A stretch of 64,000 bases of DNA from positions 99,207,357-99,271,356 of the forward strand of contig OZ018318.1 in NCBI GenBank assembly GCA_963969495.1, given 5' to 3'. The notes below the pieces were generated by a model, which searched no databases, was not told the DNA's origin, and saw only the letters and a list, made by a program, of their open reading frames with translations. Made by a program: the position numbers and the translations under genes. This DNA comes from Ceratothoa steindachneri (taxonomy: Eukaryota > Arthropoda > Malacostraca > Isopoda > Cymothoidae). Of this stretch, positions 12,540 to 23,249 are shown one piece after another. Each line of letters starts with the position of its first letter. The first letter of the stretch is position 1.

Positions 12540-13640
12540 TTTGATTTAAAATTATTATAATTTATGGTTATTATTAATATTAATATTATTATCATCATCA
12601 TCATCATCATCATCACTAACTCTATAATTTAAGAAAGGGATTTTTTTGAGTATTTGTTGTTTTATCAAAGTTATTTCTAATAATTCCTTTATAATATCAA
12701 AAAACAAAATGGTGAAGTTCAGAAAATTTATAAAAATTTAACCATGGGTGATTTTTTTAGATTTTAAATTTTAATCTTACTAGCGAAGGGCAAGTTCCCC
12801 CCGTAGGGGGGGGCGAAGCCATTGCCTAGTTATTATTGATAATTTTAATGTCATTCTAATTTATATTAATAATAATATTGTTATTAGTATTCTCATTATT
12901 ATTAATTTTTATGTTTAAACTTGGTTTACAATGAAATTTTGCTATCTTCATATGTTTAAATTCTGCAAGCAAATTGTATTACAAATTTATTCTATTCATT
13001 TCACTATAGTTTAATAATTGGAGTCAATAACTATAAATTGAAGACCACATGATTACTATAAGTCAATTGTGAAGGGCTTTTATGGTATTTTAGTAAAGTA
13101 AAAAAGAATTGTTTTATATTCAGTTAAATTCTTATTGTTCTAAATAAATAAAACCAGGCAATGGCCTTGCCACTCCCCCCGTATGCGCTTCGCTACTTGA
13201 TTAAAATTTAAAATAAAAAAAAGCAGTAAATGGTTAAATTTTTATACATTTTCTGAACTTCGCCAATAATAATAATTTTAAAAAGGAACTCGTAAACTAA
13301 ATTTCCTCCCTTTCAAAATATCACATTGCTAAAATATAGTTATAGAAGAAGATATATGAAAATAAATTTTCTGAACTTTTCACCATTTGTAATTCTTTGG
13401 GTTTTAAAAATTTACCAAATTTCGATACTTATATTTATTTATGAACTTCACCATTTTGTTTTTTGATATTATAAAAGAATTATTAGAAATAACTTTGATA
13501 AAACAACATAAGTCATAACCAAACTAAGATGATATTATTATTTTTAATGCTCAAAAAATCCACTTCTTAAATTATAGAGTTATTGATCATGATAATAATG
13601 ATGATGAGAAGTGATGATAATACCTAGAAACTATTATAGT
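12540..13640. repeat. Fold-back inverted repeat
   Basis: The left arm (about 12590-12860) matches the reverse complement of the right arm (about 13140-13600). Examples: CTCTATAATTTAAGAAAGGGA at 12618 pairs with the region ending near 13582; the GATATTATAAARGAATTATTAGAAATAACTTTGAT segment appears in both arms; and the CTAGGCAATGG...CTTCGCTA segment (12780-12825) pairs with 13155-13195. The right arm carries an extra ~175 bp (13265-13440) in which the TTTTCTGAACTTC segment occurs again, so it contains a local duplication. The centre (12860-13140) is unpaired AT-rich DNA. No transposase is present. It could be a non-autonomous fold-back element. Confidence 0.75.
12590..12615 (+). repeat. (ATC)n microsatellite
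   Basis: A short run of ATC triplets lies within the left fold-back arm; a shorter imperfect version is mirrored in the right arm near 13595-13615. Confidence 0.85.
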
Positions 13641-14080
13641 TATTACTTAATAAGGAATTATCACCAATAAATCCTAAATTTTATCTAATTGATAACTTCA
13701 AAATGTTTTAAGTTTAAAAAGAAAATTGATACTATTATTTATGATTGGAATAATTTTATTATTATTATTATTATTATTATTATGGTTTAATCTACATTGT
13801 AGGCTTTAATTCCACAATTAAAGAACCAAGTTAATGTACTATTCATTCCTACACTATAATGTAACTGAGTTAGACAATAATTTTGTGTGCATATAGTAAG
13901 TACATTAACAAAGAATAAAATAATAAATTGTAATTCTTTATCTTGAATATTATCCCATGCTTAGAGGGTTCTCAAGCCAACATATATCCAGGAGCCTTAG
14001 TTACTCTTAATCAGCTACTACAGTGGACAATTCCATTAATCCGTGGATAACAAACAGTCATTCTACAAATAATATATATG
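13640..14080. other. AT-rich DNA with a short (ATT)n tract
   Basis: ATT triplets lie at about 13757-13784. Nothing else was recognised before the hAT element. Confidence 0.4.
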
Positions 14081-14955
14081 TCAGTTGCTTTAGTAAAGTG
14101 CATATATTTTTTTCAGATTTTGCGTGTGACCCATGTCAAGTCAGAAGTCTGGGGCTCAAAAACGAAAAAAAGAAAACTACATGAAGAGAATGAAAAAAGA
14201 GGACTGCAAATTCTCTTTCAAGTAGGTTTAAGGATGCTTATTGACATCAATACAAATCTTGAACAAAGAGCTGAGTAACAATGTGCTGAAGTTGTTGCAG
14301 TAAGTCAGATAACTGAAGATGATCAAAGAACTGAAGTGTCACCTGCTGGTACGGTATTTAGAAAGGGGACAAACAATGCTGTGTTTTCTGCTGCAAGTAC
14401 AATGACAGGGCTGTATGTCAGATGTGGGTGTTGATATTGGAGTTCATGAGAAATTAACCGCGGAGAGAATTGAAGAATGTGTCAGTAATCAACAAGCATT
14501 CCCTGGAATTATACTCTCAGTACGAAATCAAATTGGTGAAATTTCAAGAGAAGATTGGCTGGTATGGAGTCCATCACAATAGGCCCTCGATTATTTTCCG
14601 TGCCGTCTCTTTCAAAAAGAAATCGAAACTTCAAACTCGCATTCGCTTCTAGCAACATCACAGGGCTACGCTGCAAGCGAGAAATGGAGAAAACTAGCTA
14701 ACAGAATTCCTGAACACGAAAGATACAATGCCCATAAGGAGTGTTATTTTGCCTGGCGTGATTTTGAAAGACGATTTAAATCAGACAATTGCATTTAAGA
14801 TCTTTTGTAAATTTCCATTGAATCTAAAGCTGCAAATGGCACAATCTTTTGAGGAGGATCATAGATGACATTGTTCTTTTCCTGGGGAGAGTGGCATACA
14901 ATTTAGAGGATCTTCACAAAGAATTGGAGATGAAAGAAATGGAAACTTTAAGGGC

Positions 14956-15270
14956 TTGGTAGAACTGTCGTTTCGTTGGGATCTTGTCTTGAAAGAACAT
15001 GTGCTAAAAGTAAAGGAATTGCCGCAGAAAAGAGGGAGACTACAGGTACACTATCTCACAGCAGAGACTCAAAACGAATACGTTTCTCTTTGCTCAGAAC
15101 TTGTTGCAAAACGAATTCTCTTCGAAAGAAGCTGCTCAAAATACTTTTCAATTATGGTGGATGCAACACCAGATTCCACTCATGTTGAGCAGACCGACTT
15201 TATAACTACGATATCTTGTGAAAGACGATTTTGCTTATGGTATCGAAAAGCGATTTTTAAAGTTTGTTAA
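14956..15270 (+). pseudogene. hAT transposase, N-terminal catalytic fragment
   Basis: A 104-codon open piece of the hAT transposase. SFRWDLVLKEHV and LTAETQNEYVSLCSELVAKR belong to the DUF4371-type region, and SIMVDATPDSTHVEQ contains the aspartate expected as the first catalytic acid in the RNase H-like fold. The frame is lost after ..SCERRFCLWY, where the family normally continues ERF.GF. The next pieces continue in other frames to about 16030. The fragment cannot transpose anything by itself. Confidence 0.8.
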
Positions 15271-16034
15271 TTGCAGTAACAAAACTGATATTGCAAAAAT
15301 GGTACTTGAAACGTTGAGAGAAAAACAACATCCCTTTCTCAGATTGCAGGGGGCAAAGCTATGACAATGGATCCAAGATGGCGGCAAAATACAAATGGGT
15401 ACACGCACGTCTTCTGGTTAAAAATGATTTGGCACTCCTTTCACCCTGTGGATGCCATACTTTAAATTTATTTGAAATTAACTCTGCTGAATGTTGCCCT
15501 GAATCCCTCACCTTTTTCGGAACAATTCAGACAAAATAAACTCATTCAGCTCCAGTCCACAACGTTGGGAGATTTTTCTGAACAAGACAGGAAATCAGTC
15601 GCTTCACAACAAGTCCAACACAAGATGGACTTCAAGATTAGATTATGTAAAACCATTTGCAGCAAACCTTACAAGCATTCGGGCTGCATTTGAGGAACTG
15701 TTAACATTGAATCTGACAGCCAAATCAAGGACTGATATACATGGAGCTATTAAGGATGGCTCATCGTTTACTTGTGTGATTATGTCAGAAATTTGGTTAA
15801 TAATTTTGGCACCAATTGACATGTGCAAGAAGATTCTGAAAGTAAGACATGCTACACTTGATGTTGATGTCACAAATGTCACCGAGTTGATAGCAAGTTT
15901 GAAAGATCTTTTTAGGAACTGGAAGAAAATCGGGAATGAAGCAAACATGTTTCATCAAGCATGGGGATTGATGTGAATCTGAATGTGAAGAGACGGGGAT
16001 GATTCTATAGAAGAGGCAATATTCAGGAAATGTG

Positions 16035-16040
16035 TGTTTT

Positions 16041-16110
<70 letters not shown>

Positions 16111-17043
16111 ACACTTATACGCCGATGACTTGGGCCGACCAGTGGGGAGGGATAATAACAATGGGGGAGAAAGTCGTCCCCTAGTGTCTGGGTAATAATT
16201 ATCAAAATGAGAGAGTGCAGATTGGCTGTAAAGGTCGAATGATGTACGAGAGTCGTTCAAAGTTATTTATAGAATGCTACAAAAATAAAGTTTGATAAAT
16301 AACAAAGAAAAATAAACATTAAATATATACAAAAGAGGTTTAAGTGAGATACCTGATCAAATAAGTAACAGACCTAATCGGTTTCAGCAAAGGGGAAAGT
16401 CTATGGGATTAAAGCGATTAATTACCTGACTCGGATCGGAGTCTTAATAAAAGGGGCTACATCTACTAAGCCAAAATACAAATAGTAAAATTGATTTTGG
16501 AAGACTGGATTATAATGAGATCCACAGCGTTGGCGTCTTGCACGGACGTAAACGTTGAAGGTAAGGTAACTCAAGCAGGTGAAGATGCAACAAGGGAATA
16601 TGTTTTACCTCAGAGTTTTCGATGGGAAAACGTACTGGTTCTGCTTCAGGATGATGATGAAGGAGGACTGGTTTTACCTGGGTTCTCGATGAGGGAGTAC
16701 TAGAGCGAATTCACGGAAGAACGGCCGTGGCAAGGAGCTGTCAATTGACTGGGGCGAAGTCTACGGCGGGAAGATTCTAGCCTTCGGTACCCGAATAAAT
16801 CACGGAGGATCTGACTCGAGAACGTAATGTGTCTTCGTGCGCGAGTGAGCTGTACTGCCTATCTGGCAGAAAACCTGCGGTTATATAGGTGGTCTGCAAG
16901 GAGGCAAAATTGCCCCTGGCCACGGCGTGCTATCCTGGGATTTTAAGTCGCCGGCTTTCGGCTGGGGAGGGTGGTTAAGGCCACGTGGCTCTTCTAAGGA
17001 TTCAAGTTGGACCTCCAGATCCTAAGAGACTCTATTCCTTACA
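16035..17043 (-). mobile_element. Probable solo LTR inserted in the hAT element
   Basis: About 1 kb separates two adjacent parts of the hAT protein, so it is an insertion. Read on the minus strand it begins TGTAAGGAATAGAG at 17043, has a TATATAACCGCAGG promoter-like box near 16887, and an AATAAA-like site in the region near 16795, and runs out into (TA)n and TTGTAAAACA near 16035. The TG...CA ends and this order of signals fit a long terminal repeat. TTACA occurs at both edges (16039-16043 and 17039-17043), but the true target duplication is ambiguous because the edge is a microsatellite. No gag or pol is present. Confidence 0.6.
16044..16108. repeat. (TA)n microsatellite
   Basis: About 32 TA units at the left edge of the LTR-like insertion. 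Confidence 0.97.
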
Positions 17044-17221
17044 GTGTCTTGACTATGATGTGACGCTTCAGAAACTTGTCGGAAACCTTTTCGTTTTTGT
17101 GGAACTACATGCTACCTTCTGAACCGTAAGAATTAGAAAGCTGGCGACAAAGAGCCTCTGATTTCGTAGAGAAATACAAGAATGCCATCAACAGTGAGCC
17201 TATTCATGAACTCCAAGTACC

Positions 17222-17560
17222 TCAAATGGTGCACCGAGGCAACTTTGAAAACATTCCATTGAAACCTTTAGATTGTCTGAACAAAATTAAGGAATTACAG
17301 CTTGAAAACATATTCTCGAATATTTGCATTGCGCTTCGTATTTTTCTGTCCATCCCTGCTTCTGTCGCCTCTGCTGAGCGATCTTTAAATAACCTGAAAA
17401 TTGTCAAAAACTATCTCTTAGTACTATGCACAAGACCGGCTTGTGGATTTAGCAAGACTTATATCATTGTATGTAAACTTGCACGAAAAATCCAATAAGA
17501 TGATGTCATCATATGTTTTGCTGCCAAGAAAGTTCGAGAAGCATTATTCAATATATGATT
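17222..17560 (+). pseudogene. hAT transposase, C-terminal dimerisation fragment
   Basis: The fragment contains LQLENIFSNICIALRIFLSI, then IPASVASAERSLNNLKIVKN, the signature hAT C-terminal dimerisation motif (family form: PVSVASAERSFSKLKLIKNYLRS). An indel follows, after which DRLVDLARL and, in another frame, DDVIICFAAKKVRE finish the protein. It is the end of the transposase whose N-terminal part lies before the inserted LTR-like block. Confidence 0.88.
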
Positions 17561-17619
17561 ATATTTTTTTTAATATATTTTATTGCCCATTGTACAGAAT
17601 GGCCCAGAAGTCGCTCTAC

Positions 17620-18100
17620 TATTAAAAAAATTGCTACCACTGATATTTCTCGTTTTGCATTTTATATGATTTTTTTTAAGTAAAGAAATTGATTACTAAT
17701 ATACAGTATGAACACCTGCAAATAGAAATAAATATTGTCTACCCTGTAAAATAATATATATGTTCCTTTTGTTATTTGAAACATGGGAAGGTGGCCCAAA
17801 TTTTATCTTGTATAGAGTACTATTTATCCTCTTGGCGGCCCTGATTGCTGGGCAAGTGCGCTAACCAGTTGGAGAGTTTTGGCATTCCAGTTTTGAAATA
17901 AAACTGTTTCAAAATGATTTGAGTGAGATGCTCGAAATAATGTAGTAAAAACTTCCATAAATTTTATTTATTTTACTGTTAAATGTCTTATCAAGTTTAT
18001 TTATAATTAAATATATCACCTACCTCTTATCTCCTATCAAATAATAATATATTAAATTGTTATTCTCTGAAGGAGAATGATTAATGGTGGCAACTGAGGA
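17620..18100. other. AT-rich DNA, nothing recognised
   Basis: It follows the hAT C-terminus and may contain the unrecognised 3' end of the transposon. Confidence 0.35.
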
Positions 18101-18915
18101 TGCTTGTCTGCGTTCATTCTTTGTTTGTTTGATTTGCTTTTATTTAAGTATGACTGACTAACTGATATCATGTAAAGATAGCATCACCGTGTATTTCCGC
18201 TGACACATGTATATATTTTTCAACCTCTGTTATTTTTGCCTGGCATTTCGCATTTGTATTTACATACCCTGTCTCGAAGTCTACGCTCTGTTTTTTATGT
18301 TTTCTGTTTTGCGGTATAATTCGCCATGTCGGTCAATCGCTCAGATTACTTGTAAATAGTCATATTTGTAGAGTCGTTTGCGCGCTTTCTCCCCTATTTT
18401 CTCTGTCCCTTTTTCACATCCTCCTTTTATGTTCCTAAACAAATTTATGCCTCTTCAATGTGACAAGTATTTTTATGTTTTCATGTTTTGCATTTTAAAT
18501 ACCATATCGGCCTATCTTAAATTATATATACATAACATTTCTCGTCAATACATTTGTCTATTCATACATATTTGCGTATTTCTAGTTGTGTGGTGATTTG
18601 CGTTTTATTCCACGTGCCGTGTTATCTGTGATTAATTCGTTGATAGGATCCTTGTGTAATCTTCGCCAAACATTTGAGTATATACATACATACCTACGTC
18701 CATTTGAATCTGCATCATTTGCCTTTTATTTAAGTATGTCGGTCTAACTGAGATTGTGTAAATAACATATCTGCGTATTTCCTTTATGCATGTGTATATT
18801 AATTCATCTCTGTGTATTTTAGTTTATACATGTGTATAACCATGCATTTCTGTGTTTTTTAACTCATACATATTTATATTCATCCATTTCTGTGTATTAT
18901 TGCTCAACCTTTGGC
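18100..18915. repeat. Degenerate dispersed/tandem repeat block
   Basis: A segment resembling TTTGCYTTTTATTTAAGTATG plus (A)CTGA(C/G)ATYRTGTAAAKA occurs near 18130-18180 and again near 18718-18765. A third weaker match (CGCCATGTCGGTCAATCGCTCAGATTACTTGTAAATAG) lies near 18323. At 18790-18910 three copies of a ~40-bp unit built on CATTTCTGTGTATT follow each other. Similar phrases recur at 26.5-26.7 kb. Confidence 0.55.
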
Positions 18916-19440
18916 ATACTGTTTAAACTTTTCCTAAGAAATAGATCTAATGTCCTCCTGGCCCCATACTAACAAGGAGGTTGGGAAAGTTCTGAAGAGT
19001 CGCGCCTTAACGCTGTTCCCAGCGCCAAGTAGTCTCTTCTTTAGACTACTCGGGTACACTAAATTTCTTTCATAGATTTACAGTTCCACTAACTTCACCA
19101 CTAAATCATCTCATTACCAACCTCTAATTATAGTGGCTAACGAGAGTATTTGTACAATTAATTACAGTATATAGTATATATATATCCGAAGAAGTACATT
19201 AACGTAGATGTAAATACAGGGAAAAAATACAGTGTTAAGATCAAATTATTTGCAAAACCAGGTTTCGAAGGAGAGCTCGGGCATCTTCAATCGCTGGTAA
19301 GCTAATGAATAAAGAAAGATGCTTAACTTAGGGACACACTAATTTACAAGTCCTAATGTAATTAGGGTAGGAAGGAAGGTATTTAAGGAATGAATAGATA
19401 TACACATATAATAGGAATTAGATCCTTTTCAAAGTAGGAC
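18916..19440. other. Unassigned DNA with a small hairpin
   Basis: An 8-bp perfect stem AGTAGTCT...AGACTACT lies at 19028-19050. A GGTTTCGAAGGAGAGCTCGGGCATCTTC phrase near 19260 resembles element termini but was not assigned. Confidence 0.35.
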
Positions 19441-21535
19441 GGGGACACCCCCCGACCCCCACCCATTGCATGAGAACCATGGAATCGGATTTCATCAAGC
19501 GACTCCCCCTGAGACTGATCCCGAGCGGAAGGAAAAGAACACTGCAGGATGTTGTACAAAGGAACTTCACCGACCTTCAGATACCCTTGATTAAATGCAT
19601 CAAATTGCCGACTGGATTTATCGCCATATGCTCCGAGAACAAAGATGTTGAGCAACTACTATCTTTAGCAGGAAGTATCACACTTAGAAAGCTCGATCTG
19701 GAAGCGAAGACGCTTCCAACTAGGTCCATGGCCAGATCATGCTCTAAGAGAAAAGACTGCGTGAAAAGAAAGAACAGATCAGGAAAGAGTGAATGGACTT
19801 AGAAATATTTCCTATGCATCAGCAGCCAAAACAAATCCGGAACAACCCAGAACGGAAACACGAGTAAACATCGATGGTAAACTGAACGTAAAAATACTTA
19901 TCTGCATTCTTCACGCACACATAATGAACATAGCGAATCCAGGAAGCTATGCAACCTCACTTAACGAGATGCTAACTAAAAATGGGCTCGACCCAATGGA
20001 TTTCCCAAAGAAGTCGGCACTTCGGCGATCTGCAATATCAATATAACAGAAAATACCAAAAAAGATTTGATTGAACAAACAAAAAAAAAACGACGATAAA
20101 GTTTAGGATAAGAATACAGACCAATCAGAACCAGAAACCAGCACAGAAGTTTCCGCTCAAGAAACCAGAGTGACAAGAAGGAAAAGACAGAAATCTAAGA
20201 AATCCAAATCAAAGAGGAGTAAATCTCCACGGCAACAATCAACGGTCCCATCTACCTCAACCTCCAGCAAACGAAAGGAAGAATATATGATCACAAGAGA
20301 AAAATATGGAAGAAAGAACAAAAAACACAGCAGTAGAAATACAACTTGAACTCACCAGTCTTATCATAGCAACAGGATATCAACCTTCCAGTAGAGACAG
20401 CCTCCCAATTGCAAATTTCATATAGATATTCAAAAATAGAAAACCAGTCATCTTTATGGGATATTTAACCGCCCACGGTACAGAGAATACATATAGACAC
20501 AGAGGGCACGGGAAGGCATCTGGATGGGATTCTAGATAGGAGAATACTCCAAAGATTGGGACTTCAACTCCAATCTACATCAACGACCATGTAGCATCAA
20601 AAACAGAGATCTGCCTGTTGAACTTTAATCTCCCGTTTAACTACCCCTTAAAACCCGTGGACATACTCGTACCTATTAGTGACCACATAGCATCTTTGTT
20701 AACAATAAACCAGCTACCCATTCAGAAGCCATCAAAAGAGTGGAAGGCCTACTATCAGGCTGACTGGTCTAAGGATAAGGAAATATTATCTACCAAGGAC
20801 ACTCGACGAAGTGACACTAGAAGAAATTTAGGAAAATCTCAGGGCAATTAGAGGAACATTAACAAACGCAGACAATGAGGCAATCCCCAAATACACACAG
20901 ATCCCTTCAGACCTTTAGATAGACACCTGAAATAATAAATAAAAACGTGAAAATAAGAGAGACTTCGAAACCTATACGCATAGAAGGACCAAGCAGAGAA
21001 CTAACTATATATCGAACTAAGAAGGAAAAAGAGAGAGCTAACGGCATTAATAAAGAAAAATGAAGAAGAACAATGGAACGAATTAATTCAGATAAATGGA
21101 GAAGTATCTCCAAAAGAGTTCGGGAAATGGGTGAATAGGATGAAAGATAAGCCAGCAAAGGAGAAGATTAGGCTCAAAGATTAAAGTGGAAACAAAATGG
21201 AAGATGAGACCGACATTGAAAAAAACATTTAGATAGCACTAGAGGAACGTTTTTAAGAGAGAGGAAAAAGAAAATGATAACATGGACATCGACTTCAAAA
21301 ACGAGATTATAGAACAACTCAATCAAATAATAGAAAGAACCCACCCTCACCCTTTGGCAACTGAAATAGGAATCCAAAAGAGGAAAATTATGACATCATT
21401 ACGACCGAAAAGCTTATAAGAACAATAAACAGCTTTAAACAGAAAGCACCAGGGACTTCCGGACTCAGGAAGAAAATCTACGTGGAAGCATCTAATAACA
21501 TCTTGGAGGGACTGAAGAACGTTTCCTTAAGACTT
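19440..21535 (+). mobile_element. Non-LTR retrotransposon relic, copy 2 (ORF1/EN/linker to RT start)
   Basis: This is the same family as the 2-kb relic. Pieces in order: 19470-19802 (basic protein with LIKCIKLPTGFIAICSENKD, probably the ORF1 RNA-binding part); a Lys/Arg-rich stretch near 20160-20240; endonuclease-like pieces at 20450-20720, including FNLPFNYPLKP and VPISDHIAS (the position of the APE SDH motif); then a linker (EENDNMDIDFKNEIIEQLNQ, about 21255-21320) that aligns with copy 1; and the RT start INSFKQKAPGTSG (about 21425-21465) with EASNNILEGLKNVS. The RT body is absent: the element stops at about 21530, where a different short terminal module begins. Stops and frameshifts are frequent. 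Confidence 0.7.
19470..19802 (+). pseudogene. LINE ORF1-like fragment
   Basis: A 110-codon open piece, rich in basic residues towards the end (RSMARSCSKRKDCVKRKN). SGRKRTLQDVVQRNFTDLQ and KLPTGFIAICSENKDVEQLL suggest a nucleic-acid-binding ORF1 fold, but no zinc knuckle (CCHC) is visible. It is placed with the LINE because it precedes the endonuclease and linker pieces on the same strand. The next frame (19789-20046) overlaps it and probably continues the same protein after a frameshift. Confidence 0.4.
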
Positions 21536-21539
21536 TTGT

Positions 21540-21600
21540 CTGAAGATGCCTGAAGAAAGGCGAAAGCTCTTGGCCAAAATTTGTAAAAATAAAAATCCGT
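21540..21600 (+). other. PLE-terminus-like short module
   Basis: CTGAAGATGCCTGAAGAAAG followed by GCGAAAGCTCTTGGCC resembles the hairpin and CTGANGA...GAAA arrangement found in ends of Penelope-like elements. It joins the truncated LINE to the mariner element. Degenerate, and the assignment is tentative. Confidence 0.35.
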
Positions 21601-21608
21601 ATATTTTA

Positions 21609-22993
21609 TTAGGTTGAGGAATAAGTTCTTGCGGTTTTTAATGTTGTGTTGATTTATGTTTGTTGACGTGATTTGTACACATATTAAGAAACAATAATAA
21701 ATAATGCTAACAAAATTAGCAAAGTTTTTGCTACGTTTCTTAACAGCGTAGACTATTAGACTTTTACTTAGGCTACGTCTTGAAGTTAAATGATTAATCA
21801 TTGAGGTTTATTTAAAAGTTTTATTAATTTAATTTTTGTTCTGTACCCTCAAAATGGAATGAAAAGTTGAAAGAAAGGCGCATGTTGTTATTCATTTTCA
21901 ATCGAGACGGGAACAATGCCAACGCAGCTAAAGCTCGTCGCGATATTTGTGATGTGTACGGAGAAAATGCTTTATCAGAAAGGACAGCTCAATGGTGGTT
22001 TTCACGTTTCAAAAACGGTCATTTCAATCTTAATGACGAAGAACGTTCTGGTTGCCCCATCAATTTGGATCAAGATCGATTAAACAACCTTCTTCATGAA
22101 AATCCTCGTCAATCGACTAGAAAATTGACTGTACAATTGGCGTGTGATCAGAAAACTGTAGTGAATCACCTTCATTCGATGGGGAAAATTCAAAAACTCG
22201 GTGCATGGGTTCCGCACGCTTTGAACGAAAGCAACAAACTTCAACGCTCCACGATTGCCGAAGGTTTGCTTGCTCATCACAAGGCTACTCGTGGATATAA
22301 GGACAGATTTCTTCACTGCATATCACTGGCGACGAAAAGTGGTGTGTTTATGTCAACATGAACCATCGAAAACAATGGCTTAGCCCCAATAAAAAACCAC
22401 TTCCACGATTAAAGCAAGGACTTCATCCACGAAAGACGATGTTGTGTGTGTGGTGGGATTGTGAAGGCATCATTCTTTATGAGCTCCTTGCGAACAACAA
22501 GATTGTCAATGGAGAACTCTACGTTCAACAAATGTATCGACTCGCCGAAGCTATTCGTGAAAAGCAACCTCATCGATCTTATGGATTCCTTCTGCAACAC
22601 AACAATGCTCGTCCTCACATTGTGAGTATCACAAAAGACGCCATCTGAACGTTTAATTGGGAAATCCTGCCGTAACCTCCATATTCGCCAGACTTGACTC
22701 CATCGGATTTCCATCTGTTCCGATCGCTCTCCAACAATTTGCGCGGCGTTTCGTTCAATACTGAAGTGGATATGGAACCTGTTTAGACCAATTCTTCGAG
22801 TCAAAATCCAGAGATTTTTATTGCAGAGGCATCGAAAAACTAGTTGAATGTTGGAAGAAGTCGCAAATAACAACGGAGAATACATTATTGATTAAATTGC
22901 ATATTGTTATCAATTAAAAATGAATTTTTTCTAAAATTGTTAATGGTAATGAATAAATTTGATGAAACCGCAAGAACTTATTCCTTAACCCAA
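21609..22993 (+). mobile_element. Mariner transposon with both TIRs
   Basis: The left end, TTAGGTTGAGGAATAAGTTC at 21609, and the right end, whose reverse complement reads TTGGGTTAAGGAATAAGTTC, form near-perfect inverted repeats of about 29 bp continuing through TTGCGGTTT. TA dinucleotides flank both ends (21607-21608 and 22994-22995). The length of about 1.385 kb is slightly above the usual ~1.3 kb. It encodes one disrupted transposase on the plus strand. Confidence 0.95.
21867..22870 (+). pseudogene. Mariner transposase, inactive
   Basis: The N-terminal part (21867-22361) carries the paired helix-turn-helix DNA-binding region (SERTAQWWFSRFKNGHF, then RQSTRKLTVQLACDQKTVVN) and the family motif WVPHALNE. 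A frameshift at about 22318 moves the first catalytic motif TGDEKW (22325-22342) into another frame, and the protein continues from there as 22358-22648 (VWWDCEGIILYELL). The second catalytic motif reads QHNNARPH instead of HDNARPH, so the essential aspartate has become asparagine. After a stop at about 22648 comes YSPDLTPSDFHLF (22682-22720), with the third catalytic aspartate intact. Mariner enzymes cut and paste by a D,D34D RNase H-like core; this copy lacks one acid and is frame-broken, so it is dead, although its TIRs could still be mobilised in trans. Confidence 0.95.
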
Positions 22994-23114
22994 TAAATAA
23001 GACCAAATAAAATGGATCTTCCTGAGCCTCATATAAAAAAAAAACTTCACCCGAGAGTTAGAAAGTGCTAAAACAGAATTGGTAAATTCGAAATACAACC
23101 TGGTTTTTAACAAA

Positions 23115-23248
<134 letters not shown>

Positions 23249-23249
23249 C

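Larger units (their letters stand above)
14090..17560 (+). mobile_element. hAT-superfamily DNA transposon, decayed and interrupted
   Basis: The plus strand holds pieces of one transposase in order. A KSGAQKRKKE-type basic start (about 14140-14200) is common in TTF-finger/DUF4371 hAT proteins. ASEKWRKLANRIPEHE...HKECYFAWRDFERRF (about 14680-14790) is a TTF-like zinc-finger region. FKGLVELSFRWDLVLKEHV and SIMVDATPDSTHVEQTDF (14956-15270) carry the DUF4371 segment and the first catalytic aspartate (MVDATPD). Then follow the regions at 15300-16030, a foreign 1-kb insertion, and the C-terminal dimerisation block IPASVASAERSLNNLKIVKN (about 17350-17415) with AQDRLVDLARL just after it. Stops and frameshifts are frequent. 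Terminal inverted repeats and the 8-bp target duplication were not found. Confidence 0.88.

Noticed and set aside
19028..19050. AGTAGTCT...AGACTACT hairpin as a terminator or ncRNA
   Set aside because: An isolated 8-bp stem with no transcriptional context; bacterial-type terminators do not apply.
22409..22885. Minus-strand 158-codon frame
   Set aside because: Antisense of the mariner transposase, whose motifs are all on the plus strand.
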